Positions 1 through 13,000 of a stretch of DNA of 64,000 bases are shown in pieces. A model generated the notes under the pieces. It was given only the letters and a program-made list of their open reading frames with translations. It was not told the DNA's origin and ran no database searches. Source of the DNA: Symbiodinium natans (taxonomy: Eukaryota; Sar; Dinophyceae; Suessiales; Symbiodiniaceae); the NCBI GenBank assembly GCA_905221605.1, contig CAJNDS010002726.1, positions 239,155 to 303,154 of the forward strand, given 5' to 3'. Both the position numbers and the translations under genes were made by a program. The stretch's first letter is position 1; each line of letters begins with the position of its first letter.

Positions 1-1005
1 GATTTGGGGCTGGCCTGGCGACTGAAGATTTCAGGGCCCGACAACCTCAGGCCTCAAGGTTTCAGGCTTAAGCCTTTGCTCCGGCTCAGATCTTTGGTCT
101 CTCAGGCTCAGTTCAGAAGCGATTTCTAGACAACAACGCCATTCAAGTTTTGTTTGCATCGCCCGAAGTTTTTTTCAAAATTCCGGGGGGCCTCCTCAAA
201 TAGACCCCCCTGAATAATTTTTGGATTTTTGTTTCACAATTCCGGGAGGGCACACTAATCAGGATACAACATTATCCTGCTGTCGCATGAAGCGCACCGC
301 GCCGCAACCCTCACGCGACCTAAGATTTACCGGCACCCTCCAACATCCTTAAAGCAGGGCAACTGCGGACATAACCCACTTCACTGATTTAAATGTCCGC
401 GAATCTGTCCCTGCACCCGACACGGAAACGATAGTTGCTGTTTATTTGCGATGTTTCGTACCGATTTATTTGTAGATCAAGCAGCAATTAAGCTGAAAAT
501 AGAGCATTCCGGTTCAAAATGACCAACGTTCGCACGAAGCTGCGACCCTTGGCCATTCGCTTGATATGTGCACAAGCCATGCTTCCAGTCGGCTTGCTTA
601 CCACAGGCCATCCAGCGCGTCCGAACCGCAACACCAGAGACCTACGATGATCTACGGGCCGCTGGGCTTTCAGCAGATTGAGGTTTATTTGTTCAAGGCT
701 TCACCGGCGTCAGTTTAGATGTTTAAGGCTTCACCGGCGTCCCAAGGGTGCGAAGCATGAAGGTTCCGATGTCGCAGGATGAGACCCAATGGCTCTACGC
801 TGTATCTTGCTCCTTGGATTTCCCGCCATCAAAGTTCAAAGCTCACATGTCTGGACGGATGTTTCTTTCAAAGCCCCGAAACCTCCAATCACATCCCACG
901 GCCATGCAATCAAGCAAATGAGGGCCTCTGCCTGCATAGTGTCAAAACCCCAGACTCCAGTCAGACAGCCTCTCCTGGACAGCAGTTTTCGACACGCCGC
1001 CTCAG
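1..1005. other. No supported gene; probably intron or upstream sequence
   Basis: The two open frames here (836-1024 reverse and 789-1070 forward) have no protein-like composition. A 15-bp word, GCTTCACCGGCGTC with its flank, occurs twice within 690-745. Because exon 1 starts in the middle of a coiled coil, this stretch is probably an intron of gene 1 or contains unrecognised exons. Confidence 0.5.
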
Positions 1006-1058
1006 GCCACGCTCGAGGAGACACAGGCCAACAATCTCGCTGCCCGGCTCAAGCGAGG
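1006..1058 (+). CDS. Gene 1 exon 1 (coiled coil)
   Basis: Acceptor ccgcctcag, then ATLEETQANNLAARLKR, then donor gcaagg. The exon ends in phase 2 and joins exon 2 cleanly (GG + A). The residues are amphipathic and charged, as in a coiled coil. It is the first exon I can see, probably not the first of the gene. Confidence 0.6.
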
Positions 1059-4000
1059 GCAAGGGCATGACATCTACATGTATATATGGTGTTATACTCA
1101 TGATGATATTATACAGATACATACGATATGAATATATATATATATATAATGCACTTCGATTTCAGTCCGCCAGGCCCCGCCTCCTGGATTCCCAGGGCTG
1201 GAAAAGCAGTGGAGCTTCCCGAATCTCAACGCGCCTGAAGTTCCTGAAAATCTTCAGCTGAACATGTTCCAAGAACCACACTAAGCGACACCCTCAAAAG
1301 AATCCTGAGCATGCCTTGTCAAAGGAAGGCATGGGTTCGATGGCCGAGAAGGTGCCATCCCAAGCTTCCCCGCGGGTTTCTCTTGGGCTTGGGATTCCGG
1401 GATGGCAGATTCGAGTGCTTTTGTGGTACTTTGGGGGATGCGGGGTGACGTGACGGCCGTAGCCTCAACCAGAACACCCACGGAAGCCGAGGTCTCGGAG
1501 GAGGCCACAAGGGCGCTGGAGGAGGCCTCCGGTCTGCATGGGGCCATCTTTTCTTCGTTGTCGGATGTGTTCGTGTGTGTGTGTGGTGGCTTCTACGGTA
1601 TGTACATGTATGTACGATATACCATGTAGTTGGGTTTTGTTGGGCTTGATCGGGCATTGGACCTGAGGCTTGCGATGGAGATGTCCATAGTCTAGAGTCT
1701 AGAGTTGCGAGTTCCTTAATTAAAGCCTTTGAAGTCTGAGCACTTGTTGAATTGCGAGCTTATGTTTTTGACACCTTCAGCGGTTTTGGTGTGTGAAGTG
1801 AGGAGGTTACGGCAGCCATTAGAAGCTCTCAAGCCCCTGGAACCGTGCAAGCTGCAACAAACACCCCCAAACCCTCAAGGCTGATATTGCATATCAGGTA
1901 GCAGGACCTTTGCCAAGTTGAGGCACAGCGCCGAATCGATGAGATCCACAACAAGCGCGTGGCGGAGGTTGCGTTGGGGATGTTGGGGTCAGGGGCTAGG
2001 ACTTTCAGACAGTTTCCGGCCATGTCCCTCAACCCCTTCTCGACCCGGCAAAGAAACTTCCACCATTCAATTCCTATAAGTCCCCGTCCTTGCCACCTTC
2101 CCCTGGTGCCTGAGCCAGGAGCAGAGGAAACAAGAGCAGCTGGTCCGCACGAAGCCATCCTGTTCATTCCCCCCCCCCCCCCCCCCCCCCAACGCGAGAC
2201 CTGCAAGCGCACTGCAATCCTAGAGTCACAAAAAACCAAGCTGTATGCTCACACTACAGGCTCTTGACCTTCACTAAATTCGCAGAGGGGGACGATGCCG
2301 GGATACATCAGAGAGTGAGCATCGTGGCCTGCAAGCCTGCGCCCAGTCTCCTTCAGAAACCAAGGCAGGAGAAGCAGAAGAAAGAGATGGAAGTGAAGGT
2401 CGAAGCCTTCATCAAAGAGACCAAGGCGATTTTCTTGTGTGTTTGGAGCCCTGGCTCCATGTGTTTCGACGAAGCGTTTCTGCTTGAAAGGTCACCGGTC
2501 ACTTTCAAGCCAGACCCCATCACAATCACAGCCTACAGTGCCTACAGGAGGAGGGGGCAGCGATGCTGGCAAAGGTGAAGGACGCAGAGGCGCGTGTGTG
2601 CCAGGAGTTGAAATGAATCTACAGGCTTCAAGGATGGTAGCTTTTCACCGCTAAAGCTTAGGTAGAATGTTCCAACGGAAGCAACTCCAAGGTTTCGGGT
2701 CTCAAGGGCTTTTTTGCAGACCAGGGTGTTGGAGGGCCAGGGCTTAGGATGCAACAGTTACGTCCAATTCCCCAAGGAAGCCATGGCCAAAATCAGATCC
2801 TCACGGAGTCACCATCGCCCACAGTCCTGTTTCTGGAAAGCCTTCTACTGGGAGCCTCTCAGGCGCTGGTGGAAAAGCTGAAGCAGCCGGAAGGCCTCGC
2901 ATGGGCAGTCCCATGTGCATGTGGGGCTTTTTGATCAATATGTGTAGCTCTTGTTTGGAAACTTCTCACATCTTCTCATATCAAAAACTACAAACCTGCG
3001 CCAACGTCCTTTTAATAATGCATAGGTACCTCATTCTCGGCTCGTTCTTTTGCACGACCACAGAAGGCTCGCCAGATGAGATCGTCGCCGAGGCCGAGAA
3101 AACTGACAAGGCCGGGTTTGGGCTGCTGGGGTGCGGTGACTCAACCGGCATGACACGGAAATGTCTTCAGAGTCAGAGTCCTCAACCTTCCAAAACAAGA
3201 CCTGGCCTGGCCCAGACTCAGCCTGGCTTTCTAAGGCTTTCAGGCTTAGGCTTAGGCTTTTTTTTTTCTTTTTTTTTTTTTGGGGGGGGGGGGTTTAAAT
3301 ATCGATTGCCCGTAGGGGCGCTTCCAGCAGGGACGGGCCCCACCCCGGCCCAGCCTTTCTCACCTGACTACTGGTGCAGAGTCCTCGAAGCTCTGCTTGC
3401 TACAAACAGTTGCTTAAACCCCCCCCCCCCACTTAAAGCTACAAAGCAGAGGCCGTGGAGGAGACGCGCGAGGGCGCCAAGCAGACGCGGGCAAAGATCA
3501 TGGAGCGACCTGGCCTTTAAAGATGGGATGTTAGGATGTTCTCAATGCGGGCTCTTGGCACCAAGCGCCTGGTGGCCCTGTGGCCCTGTGGCCCTGTGGC
3601 CCTGTGGCCCTAGCCTGGCCTCAGAATCAAGAAACTGTTGCTTTGAGAGGGTGGGAGCTCTCTTGGCGCTTCTCTTCGTGGGGTGGGAAGGGGGGGGTTC
3701 TTCACAGCAAAGGCGACTCAGATCTTCACCAGGCCTTGCTTCACATGATCTAAAGCAGAATGCACCATCCAATATTTTGGGGAGGCATAGTTTTCAGGAT
3801 GGTTCGCGAACGAACGAACTCACTGCGCTTTTTTGTACAACATACCAGCGAGTGCAGTACAGTGTCGAATCTTCACTGTCTTGGAGATTGATTCGTGCTT
3901 TAGAGACCGATGCTGAGCAGGATGGGCAGCTCTTCCAAGTGTATTGTGCTCTGCTTTCCGTGGAAGTGCATGCTTCATGTACATTCCCCGTTGACCTGTT

Positions 4001-7000
4001 GATAAACCGAGCCGACGTGATTCAACCTGGCCTTCGAATTAGGAGCGTAGGGTGTTTAGTGTGCAAATGCCATGAGGAAGCAGAAGGAGCTCGCAGACGC
4101 AGAGTCGTTCAGGAAGGCCACGTGGCAATGACAAGAGGTCACAGGTCCGATGCTAGTTGTGCAGGAGCTTGTATACAAATTGCTAGATGTGTTGGCATGA
4201 GTCAGGCATTGCGCTCACGGCACTCTTCTAGGCCGTACAAAATTGTTCACACAATCCACGGTCGTTCCTCCTGAGCCTTTCCTCTTGAACAACTGTAAGC
4301 TCTCAACCCAAGCAAGGCCTTTTAACCCTCGCTGTCTGGAGCGTGGCGTCGGATCTTGTCGGGCTTGGAGGGTTGCGGAGTTTGGGAGATGATGCCTTGA
4401 CATTTCCCAATGCTCGCAAGGGCCTCTCCCCCCCCCCCCCCCAAAAAAAAAAAATGCGCTCATTCACGCAGACATGCCGCATATTCTCAACCAATATAAT
4501 TGTTGAACTCACAGATGTTAGTGTCGCTGGAACTGGTCCCGAAGGTCAAACGCGAGATCCTGGAGCTCGTATCCCGACTGGCGGCCGGCGTCCGCCTCAT
4601 GGAGCGCTCCAAGGCCACTATACCGAGCTTTTTACACAAACCCGACAAGCGTAGGGTGCCTAGGCCCTATAGGCACTTCAGAGCCGTCGTATGTGTCTTT
4701 CTGACGTAAGATTAAATAAAGATCGAGGCCGGTGCAGGTTGTAGCCTCAAGTCCTTAAGCCCCAAGACCTCCCGCAAAGCCCGTTGGCCCCAAAGACCTG
4801 AGTGCGCAAGCCTAAACCCCAAATTCCCACCACAAACTCATCTGCAGGGCATCGTGCAGGGTGCTCTGGCTCGTGCCGAGAAGAAATCCTCAGCCCTCCA
4901 GCGCCATGCCACAGACGATTCCTCCAAGGTTTAGGGTTCAATAGGGTCTTGGGGTTGCATTTTTTCCTGTTGTTTTTCCGGCCTTCCCCAAACAAAGACA
5001 CTGCTCAAGAGATGTCAAGAGCCCCCCCCCCCCCCTGCTCGCCCAGTCCATCCCAGCCCCCTACACAGCAATGTATTGGAATTATGAGGACCCGGGTTTA
5101 GGGTTTAGGGAGTTTAGTATTTAGGGTTCAGGGATTAGAAATTGTACAGGGTTTGCGTCCACAGAAGTTTGGACCGAAACGTTTCCGCCTTGGCAGCTAG
5201 ATTTCATTTGTCTAGCATTCTGGCAAACAGATTTGGGCTCAAAGCGCAATTCATTAACTGCCACCCATCCAAGCCCGCAAAATTGACTTGAAAGAGGGAG
5301 GCCGGCAGGCATTTGGTGTGCAGGCCCCCGCAGTTGGCCTGTGGTTTTCTGAGGTGGTTGCCGAGACTAGACACGGTGGTGTGAGCCCAAATGATTCGGA
5401 GATAGCTGGCTGACCTTGCACAACGAAGGAGCTACGAGGGATTTAAGGGGAGCCCAGGCCAGTCAGAATGGCAGCATGGCATGGCGTCCTTGCCAAGGCG
5501 CTGTTGAAATTGAATGTTTACAGTTGGCTATAGCGCGTCCGAGCAAGGAAACTGGCAGAGCGCGAGCAGGAGTTCGCCCAGTTTGACAAAGACAAGGATG
5601 TACCAGGGATTGGCGAAGCTCTCTAAAGGCCGTATACTGGTAATGGCATGGTACACCTTTAAAGACCCTTAAATTTCGCGCCATTGAATCCCTCAATCAA
5701 TGAAAAATCCGCCAGCCTTGAAGCTTATTCGAGGGGAGTACTACAGGGCCCCCCCCACCACCCCCCCTCGGTTTCGAAAAGCCACGTGATCTGGCACTTG
5801 TCGCAAGCTGCACAGGGCTACACCCTCAATGCCCTCAAGCCCCAAGTCGTGCACCGTGAACCTGAATTCTGCACTCAAGGCCCCGAACTGCAAGCACGCT
5901 TTGCCAGTTGTAAACGATGGAGTGCAGGACGGCAAGCTCAATCGCCGGGAAGTCGAGTTGCCACTTGCCGTGAGGTCTCTACATCTTGAGGGGCATGAGG
6001 TGTCCAGAGTTTCGTCGTACAAAAGCGCCGGGGGGAAAAGGGGAGAGGGGGGGGGGGTGTGGGGGGTTGAAGTGGCTTCCGCGGCTTCTGGAAGCTAAGC
6101 CCCATGATCCTGAGAAGGGTAGCGGCTCCCATTCCTGATTGTGTGCCCAGGTGCCTGAGACCTGACGGACTAGGTTTGAGTGTCTAGGGTTGGTGGTTTG
6201 CCGGACCCCCGGCCTCCTGTGGGCTGTTTAGGGTATATGGGTTGGGCGAGGGACATGGGAACATGCAGCTTAGTTTCAATCTAAGACGCTTGACTCTAAG
6301 CGTGATGCCCAGTGATCCTTAAAGGGCCGACGATGGAAAGGCCATGAAACACGGTAGATGCCTCCATCACGCAAGCCCACAAGCAGGCAATGTAGACCTG
6401 AAAGCCTGACGGTCATATTTGTTCCCCAAGCTCAGCTGAAACTCAGAAAGAACGGGTGACTGCTAGTGGCGGTGAGAACCTGGGAGCACGCAGTGCCCCT
6501 ACAACCCTTAGAACTTAGCATCCTTAGAGAAGCCGAAAGCGACCACACATCGCCTATGTTTGCCGCAGTCAGAAACTTTGAGCCGGTGTACGGTGTTGGA
6601 GGTTGGGGTTCTAGTTTTATTGTCGGGGCTTTGGGCCTTAACGGTGAACGGCTTGTCCTGAGGTACTGCAAAGAGAAGCTAACCCAGCAGCTGCCAAAGG
6701 ACTCAGTGTTACGGCCTGTCCTGCTGGAATTCCGATCGGTTGGTACCCGAAACAACTCGAGACGTTCGTGCCGAAGGTTGAACAAGTCGGCTCGCCAAAA
6801 GCTCTTGAGCCTCAAGGAATGTGAAACTCCCCAAGCTGCAGCATGCATTGTCTCGTGGCGCTGGAAAGCGGGTCCGTGCTATACACGGTTACGTTAGTCT
6901 TTGGATTGTTGCAAAGCAAAATGGTGGGTCCTGGCATCAGGAGCATTGCCCTCGCGAAACTTTGCAATATTGTCAGAAATCCTCGATCCACGCCCCCTGT

Positions 7001-10000
7001 AACCACTTTCGAACCCATTACGAGCTCCACCCGAACCCGATCCATATGATCAGGAACATCCGACACCATATATTGGACCTTGGGGACCCCCGACCCGCAA
7101 AGCCCCAAGTTGCGCGGATCTCCAGGACGTCTTGGATGTGATCTTGGCAAAGCTTGGGCCAGTCACGTCCGAAAAGTGGCTGGGATCTATTGAGACACCT
7201 TTTGAGGTCCGAGATCTCAGGATTACTTCGTAGGACTTGCAGGAGTCGCGCTTCGAGAATGTGGAGTTATGGTGCTAGCTTAGGTCTTTCAGCTCCTGGG
7301 CTCAGGTTTGGGCATTGGGAGGTTGCGAATGTGGCTCTCAGATGCGGCCGTGGGAATTGGAGGGTTTCTCGTGCAGGCGATTCGCTGTTGGGCAAACTTC
7401 AACGACTCCTTCATAGGCATATGAAGTTGAGCAACTGATCGACATCGCATCTGTTGAAAGATAATCAGGCAAATAGAAGCCAGGAATCATCCGATAAATG
7501 TCCTGGAAGCTAACAACAGTATCCCTGCAGCATCCCGCCCATCGAGCCCTCCTACTCCTCCCCCCCCCCCCCCCCCCCCCCCCTACAAAGTGCAGATCTG
7601 CCTACATTTCTGGGCTCTAAAGTCCTGCAGCAATCTCCCCTCAGCCCATGCCATCAGCTCCGAGACCCCAACAAAGGTTCCGCCCCATGCACCAGCCTCT
7701 TGGTTCCTGCTTAGAGCGAAGGTTGTACATAGGGGTTTTGCAGGGTGCTCAGTAAAGTTACAATACGAGTTAGCTTTAAAAGGGTCAACCTGTAATTCAA
7801 GCTGGTGGCTGTTGGGTTTAGGCGGAGGCCTTGGGCTTGAAAGTGCGGTGGATATCAGTCCGCGCCATCACGAACTCCTTGATATTGATACGCAAGGTTG
7901 AGTTGATTGGCAGGTTCCGGCAGCATGGGGCTTGGGGTACGAGCCGTGAGTACACTGCAGATTCGGTTATCCCGCTGTCTGCCGGTGTCTGCGCGGCCAC
8001 CCCGATCCCAAGAACCGATCGATACTCTCAACTCTACCGAGGAAGCTGTTCATCGCTCAGTCAGAACTTCTCGCGCGGCAAAAAGCAGCAGAGGAGGAGG
8101 CAGCCGCAGTTTCGAGATGGGGTGGGGAGGGCTTACGTTTCTTGCAGTATATCTTGCCCATATGATTAGGCAGGCAGGCCTTATCCGACTTAACACCACT
8201 AAATTTAGAATCCAGTTCCTGATTCCTCACACTTGTCCCAGTTTCAACTGTTGCATCGAATTACTGCATCTATTGCAAGTTAGAGGACGTCGAAACGGTT
8301 TGTCATGCAAGCTGCCCCGGCTGCGCCCTGGTCCGTACAGTCCGTAAGCCCTGATTCCTTGAAGCCCCGAGGCTTCAAAATCAAATTGGTTCGGAGCATC
8401 ATCCTACAATTGAACCCCAATCAGTCAGGAGCGACAGCGGCAATTGGAGGAGGAGCGGAAGGCCTCGACTCTTCTTTGCAAGCGTCCGCTAACTGGTACT
8501 TTCCCGGAAAAGTATCACACCCCTAAATTTGTGCGTGGTGTTTGGAAGGAGACTTCAGCCAATTGCCCTGCAGAGGAACTAGCCAACCAACCGACGACGG
8601 CTCCAAACAGAACACAAGACCCCAAAAACCATCAAAAACCCAAACCCCCCCCCCCCCCCGGAAGACATCCCTCCATCGCGAAACAACTGCTCTTCGAGCA
8701 GTCTCCAAAGCTGACAGATCCCATCCGCAAGGCGGCCCAGGCGGCACTGGCAGAGGTCTCCAGCCTCTACTCCACTTCCGAGGCTGGTTTCTTAGGGTGT
8801 ATTCTATACAGTCCACATACAAGCTATTCAGCCGATCAACATAATAGGGAAATCTAGCCTATAGGAGTTGCCTAGGTTCAGGCTTCAATGTTCCAAAGTT
8901 CGGGTGAAAAGAGAGAGTCTAGGATTGGGACTGACTCCGAGCAAACAAAGCAGAACTGAAACTCTTTAGCAGATTTAGCAGCAGTCCCAAGGTCTCAAGT
9001 ATTCCCAAGTTCCAATTTAGGGGACAGGCTGCCAGCATGGAGCCTTCCTGTGCATTTCAGGAACTTCAGCATCTGGCTTCAAGATATTTGGTTTTGAGGC
9101 TTTATTCCATGTTCACAACGACAAGCCTTGCGCACCATTCAACGTGTTCGACGTCAGGCGTCGTTTTGGAACGAATCGAGGAGCCCAGCTCCGCTGGGGG
9201 CTTTAGGTGAAGCGCCAGATAGGTCCAGACGCTACTCAGCAATACACCTGGTGCTGTTATGAGTCCCGAAAGCCAAATTCCACCACTTGAACCAACTGTT
9301 TAGGGTGACTTAGGGTGATGGTATTGTCTGCCAGTCACTGCACTCTTGCGGAGGCCAGTGCGGCCGAAGCGGAGAACAAGGCACGGCTTATGGAAGAAGC
9401 TTCAATGGATACCATATATGGGCTTTTTTACTCCGGGAAGATGATCGTCGCTTCAGGCTTCGGGTTACTTGTAGTATGGGCGGTGGAAGACCAAGGCTTG
9501 ATGCCCCAAACACTGAAACAAGCGATAAACAGAGCAAGCGATGCACACATCTATTTTGTTGATGGTCAACGGCCCGAAGTCCGGCAGCAGGGCTTAAAGA
9601 GCGCACCATCCGTCTCAACCAAAAACCCAAAGCCGCCGCAGGCTCGGCCTTTAATCAAGGAGTCTGACAAGGCTTGGCGTCGTAGCAGAGCTTGTGGGGT
9701 GCGAAGGCGTCGGGTCGTGACAGCTGCATGTAGCTTTACGTGCATGTTTGGGAGGGTGGGTGCATCCCACAAGAATGCGGAGAGACTGTCCCCATTGCCC
9801 ACCATCAGCTTGCAGAGGCACCAGCTTGTTAGTGCATGCAGGCTTCTGATGAAATCGTCGCCGAAGCCGATGAGGTACACCATGGTACACCGTTCGATGT
9901 GTTCGGTCACTTGCAGAGCCGATGCAAACTGGTGGAGCTTCGCCTGGGCTCTGTTGAGCCCTTGAGCCCTGTCCAAGCGTCCACGGTCCTAAACCACAAG

Positions 10001-13000
10001 TCCCACACCCAAACACCCGACACCTGCAATGTCTCAAACTTGGCAACCCAATTGAATGGCTCGGCTGTGGAGAGACGCGGCTGCTGCCGATCACTGTAGA
10101 CCTTTGGAAAATTGCACTCCCATGTAACATGACTTCAGCTCGGAGCCCAAGCGACAGTCAAGCGTGCAACTAATTTCAGAAACTCTCACAGAGATTCCGG
10201 GGGATTTGCAATTGTAGGGTAACATGTGAAAAGGCAGAACTTAACCGGAGCTTCGGCGTGAGCTTGCAAAGAAAACGGCATCCAAAGAGCATGATAATGT
10301 CCAAGACGACCGTAGCCGTGACCAAGTGTGGATTTCTCACAAATCTGCAAAAACAGGCGTTGTTGGAATGGTAAGGGGGGCACTCATGTACACTGCAACA
10401 TTTTGACCAGAAAACACCCCAAGACACATGTTAAGCAAGGTTGAAAGAGCAACTCACACAAGCTGAGCCCAAAGTCTGAAGCCCTTCACAACCGCGCAGA
10501 GACCCGACAAGGCCGAAGCTCTGGCATCGCGAGCAGAGCAGGACTTTTGACATCTGGGGGGAAGCTTATGAATCCACCCCCGTCCATCTTATCTTGCGCG
10601 AGGACAAAACAGCACAAGGGAAGCCGTGGTAAGAAGCTTGCTGAGCTCCAAATCTTGTTCGCCAAGTCGTTATGCTTGCATTCAGCAATCCGAGGAACAG
10701 ATGGTTTGCAGCTGCTCCTGGCTGTGTTCTGGGTTCATGAGCGTTTTCATTATGAAAACTCACCCACCCACCTACCCACCCACCCGTAACACGAAAGGGC
10801 CAGAACTTCTTGAATTGCGGCGTTTCGGGTTTGGGAAATGAAAGGCTGAGTGCGGCAGTTTTCAGAGCTTTAGTTTGACAATCAGGTCTTGGGGGCCGTT
10901 CAATCCACCCTCTAGTATCTTCGTGATTTTGAAGACCCCCCCCCCCCGGTCCCGAGGTGAGGTGGATTTCGTACATGACTAGGGAGGGGTTCAATACGCG
11001 TTTGAAAGGCTGAATGATGGGATATGATGGGATAGGAGTGTGGACGAGGAGACTGCTATTTCATGTCATTAAGGTGTTGGGGCTAGTTGCAGGACCTGGA
11101 ATTTAGCAGGGTTGCTAGAAAAGCCTGTTGGGTCAAGACAGAGGCCTCAGGACAGCGTAACCTTTCTACAACTTCTGCTGGGAAGTACACACTTCAGGCT
11201 TCTTCAGGCCCCTCAAGCTTCAGACCTCCACATCGCAGAAAAAAACCTCATCCGTTCCTGCAGGAGTTGCAGACGGCTTCGGCAAAACATGCCGAACAGA
11301 AGGCCATGCGGACAGTCTATTTGGGGAGCGGGGGCTTAACCTCTAAACGCACAGGGCTGGAGGATTCACAGTGTTGGAGGATGCCTGAACCCTTCAACCC
11401 TGCAAGACCAAACCGCAAGCCCTCCAACTGAAACCCTGGAAATCCAAGTTTCGATCCCCGTATGAGTTAAACCAAGCAAGGCCTCTTGTGAAGGTTTGAG
11501 TTCAGGGGTTCAGGCGAACTCTTCAGCACGCCCTAGAGCGAACTATGGGCCTAACTACCTTCGGATCGTCGAAATTTGCGTCCCTGGGTTGGGCAGGAAA
11601 GCTGCCAGGCGAACGAGGGCCTGAAGGCGACCACCCAACAGGACCTTAGGGAAGTCAGGGCTGCGGATGTTCAGGCGCTCGCATTCGGTGTAGGTTCTGA
11701 AGTCTGTCGTAGGACTTCTTGATTTTTTTGCAAATCCTTCTGGTAAGGTTCAGACGAGTGCGGAGCAAACACGCCCCGCAAGACTCAGACCCGCACTGCA
11801 ACATGTGTAACCTCCACGCCCTTAGCCTCAAGCCAGCAATGATACCTGCAGTACATCTTTTTCCCACACTCATCAAAGTTTGCCCAAACAAAAAACTGGG
11901 GGTTCGATCCTGCAGCAAAAACTTCCTCACACCCGAAGCCACAACTGCCAGGAGTTGCAGCGGCTGGATCAGCAGCTCGGCACCGTCAGGGTGTTCGGGG
12001 TTATCGGTTTTCGGCTTGGCACGAATGTCCAACATTCCCAAGCCTCCCCCAAAGCGCGATACTAGCAACTACCAGCGCTTTGTTCGTAGCGACGCTACAT
12101 GACTAATCCCTTCCCCCTAATATTAAACGCCCCCCCCCCCTCCGCCCATAGAAACTCGAAATGTGTTTTTATTATTAGGGTTTTTTTTTTGTCCAAATGT
12201 CATGTTTGGGGTCCAAAGGGTTTAGGGTCTAGGCTTCAGATTAATTACTTACTTAGGGTGTAAACTGATAGAGAACAGAGAGGAAGAGAGAGGGAGAGAG
12301 AGAGAGAGAGAGAACACGAATGGAGGCATCCTCAGGCCAGAGCTCGAGCAGAGGAGCGAGAGAGGACCCGAGTCACGACTGCATTGGAAGGGGAGAGCAG
12401 ACCTGGCCTGGAGGACATCGAGATGGGGCCGACCTCGGGGGTGGGGGGAACTACGAAACAGAAGACCGGGCCACGACCACAACAAACAGGGGGCCGGAAC
12501 AGGGAGAACACTACAACGAGGACGCCGAGACGGGGCAGACCGACGTGGAGGGAGGGAACAAAGATGAAGGCGACACCGAGCAGCCAGTATGTACAACCCG
12601 TGTACCTCGGGGCGGACAAGACCACAACTTAACAACCTCGACTACGCCGACTTGCGTTTGGGGGCAAGTGAAACCAACTTGTACTCTGTGGGGTAAACAC
12701 AGCCCTTGCATGGACAGAGCAGCGGGCCGTCGTGGCTGGTGTCTCCTTTCGGGGGGACATCTCCACTGGGTAGAAGAAGAAGAAAAAGAAGAAGAAGAAG
12801 AAGAAGAAGAAGAGAGAGAGAGAGAGAGCTCCACTCACGCAACACAGCAAGGCTCAGACAGGGCTTTGCAGCCACTGACTCATACACACACACACACACA
12901 TTCACTCACTCACTCACTCACTCACTCATTCACACAGACGGATGCTGGTTGGCTTGAGGGTTTTGGGAGCCCTCAGCCCACCCACTAGTTCGGAACAGGG

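Noticed and set aside
2901-4274. 457-codon forward open frame
   Set aside because: It runs through poly-T/poly-G and poly-C tracts and changes character throughout; it contains parts of exons 8 to 10 only by chance overlap. The small exons explain the coding signal better.
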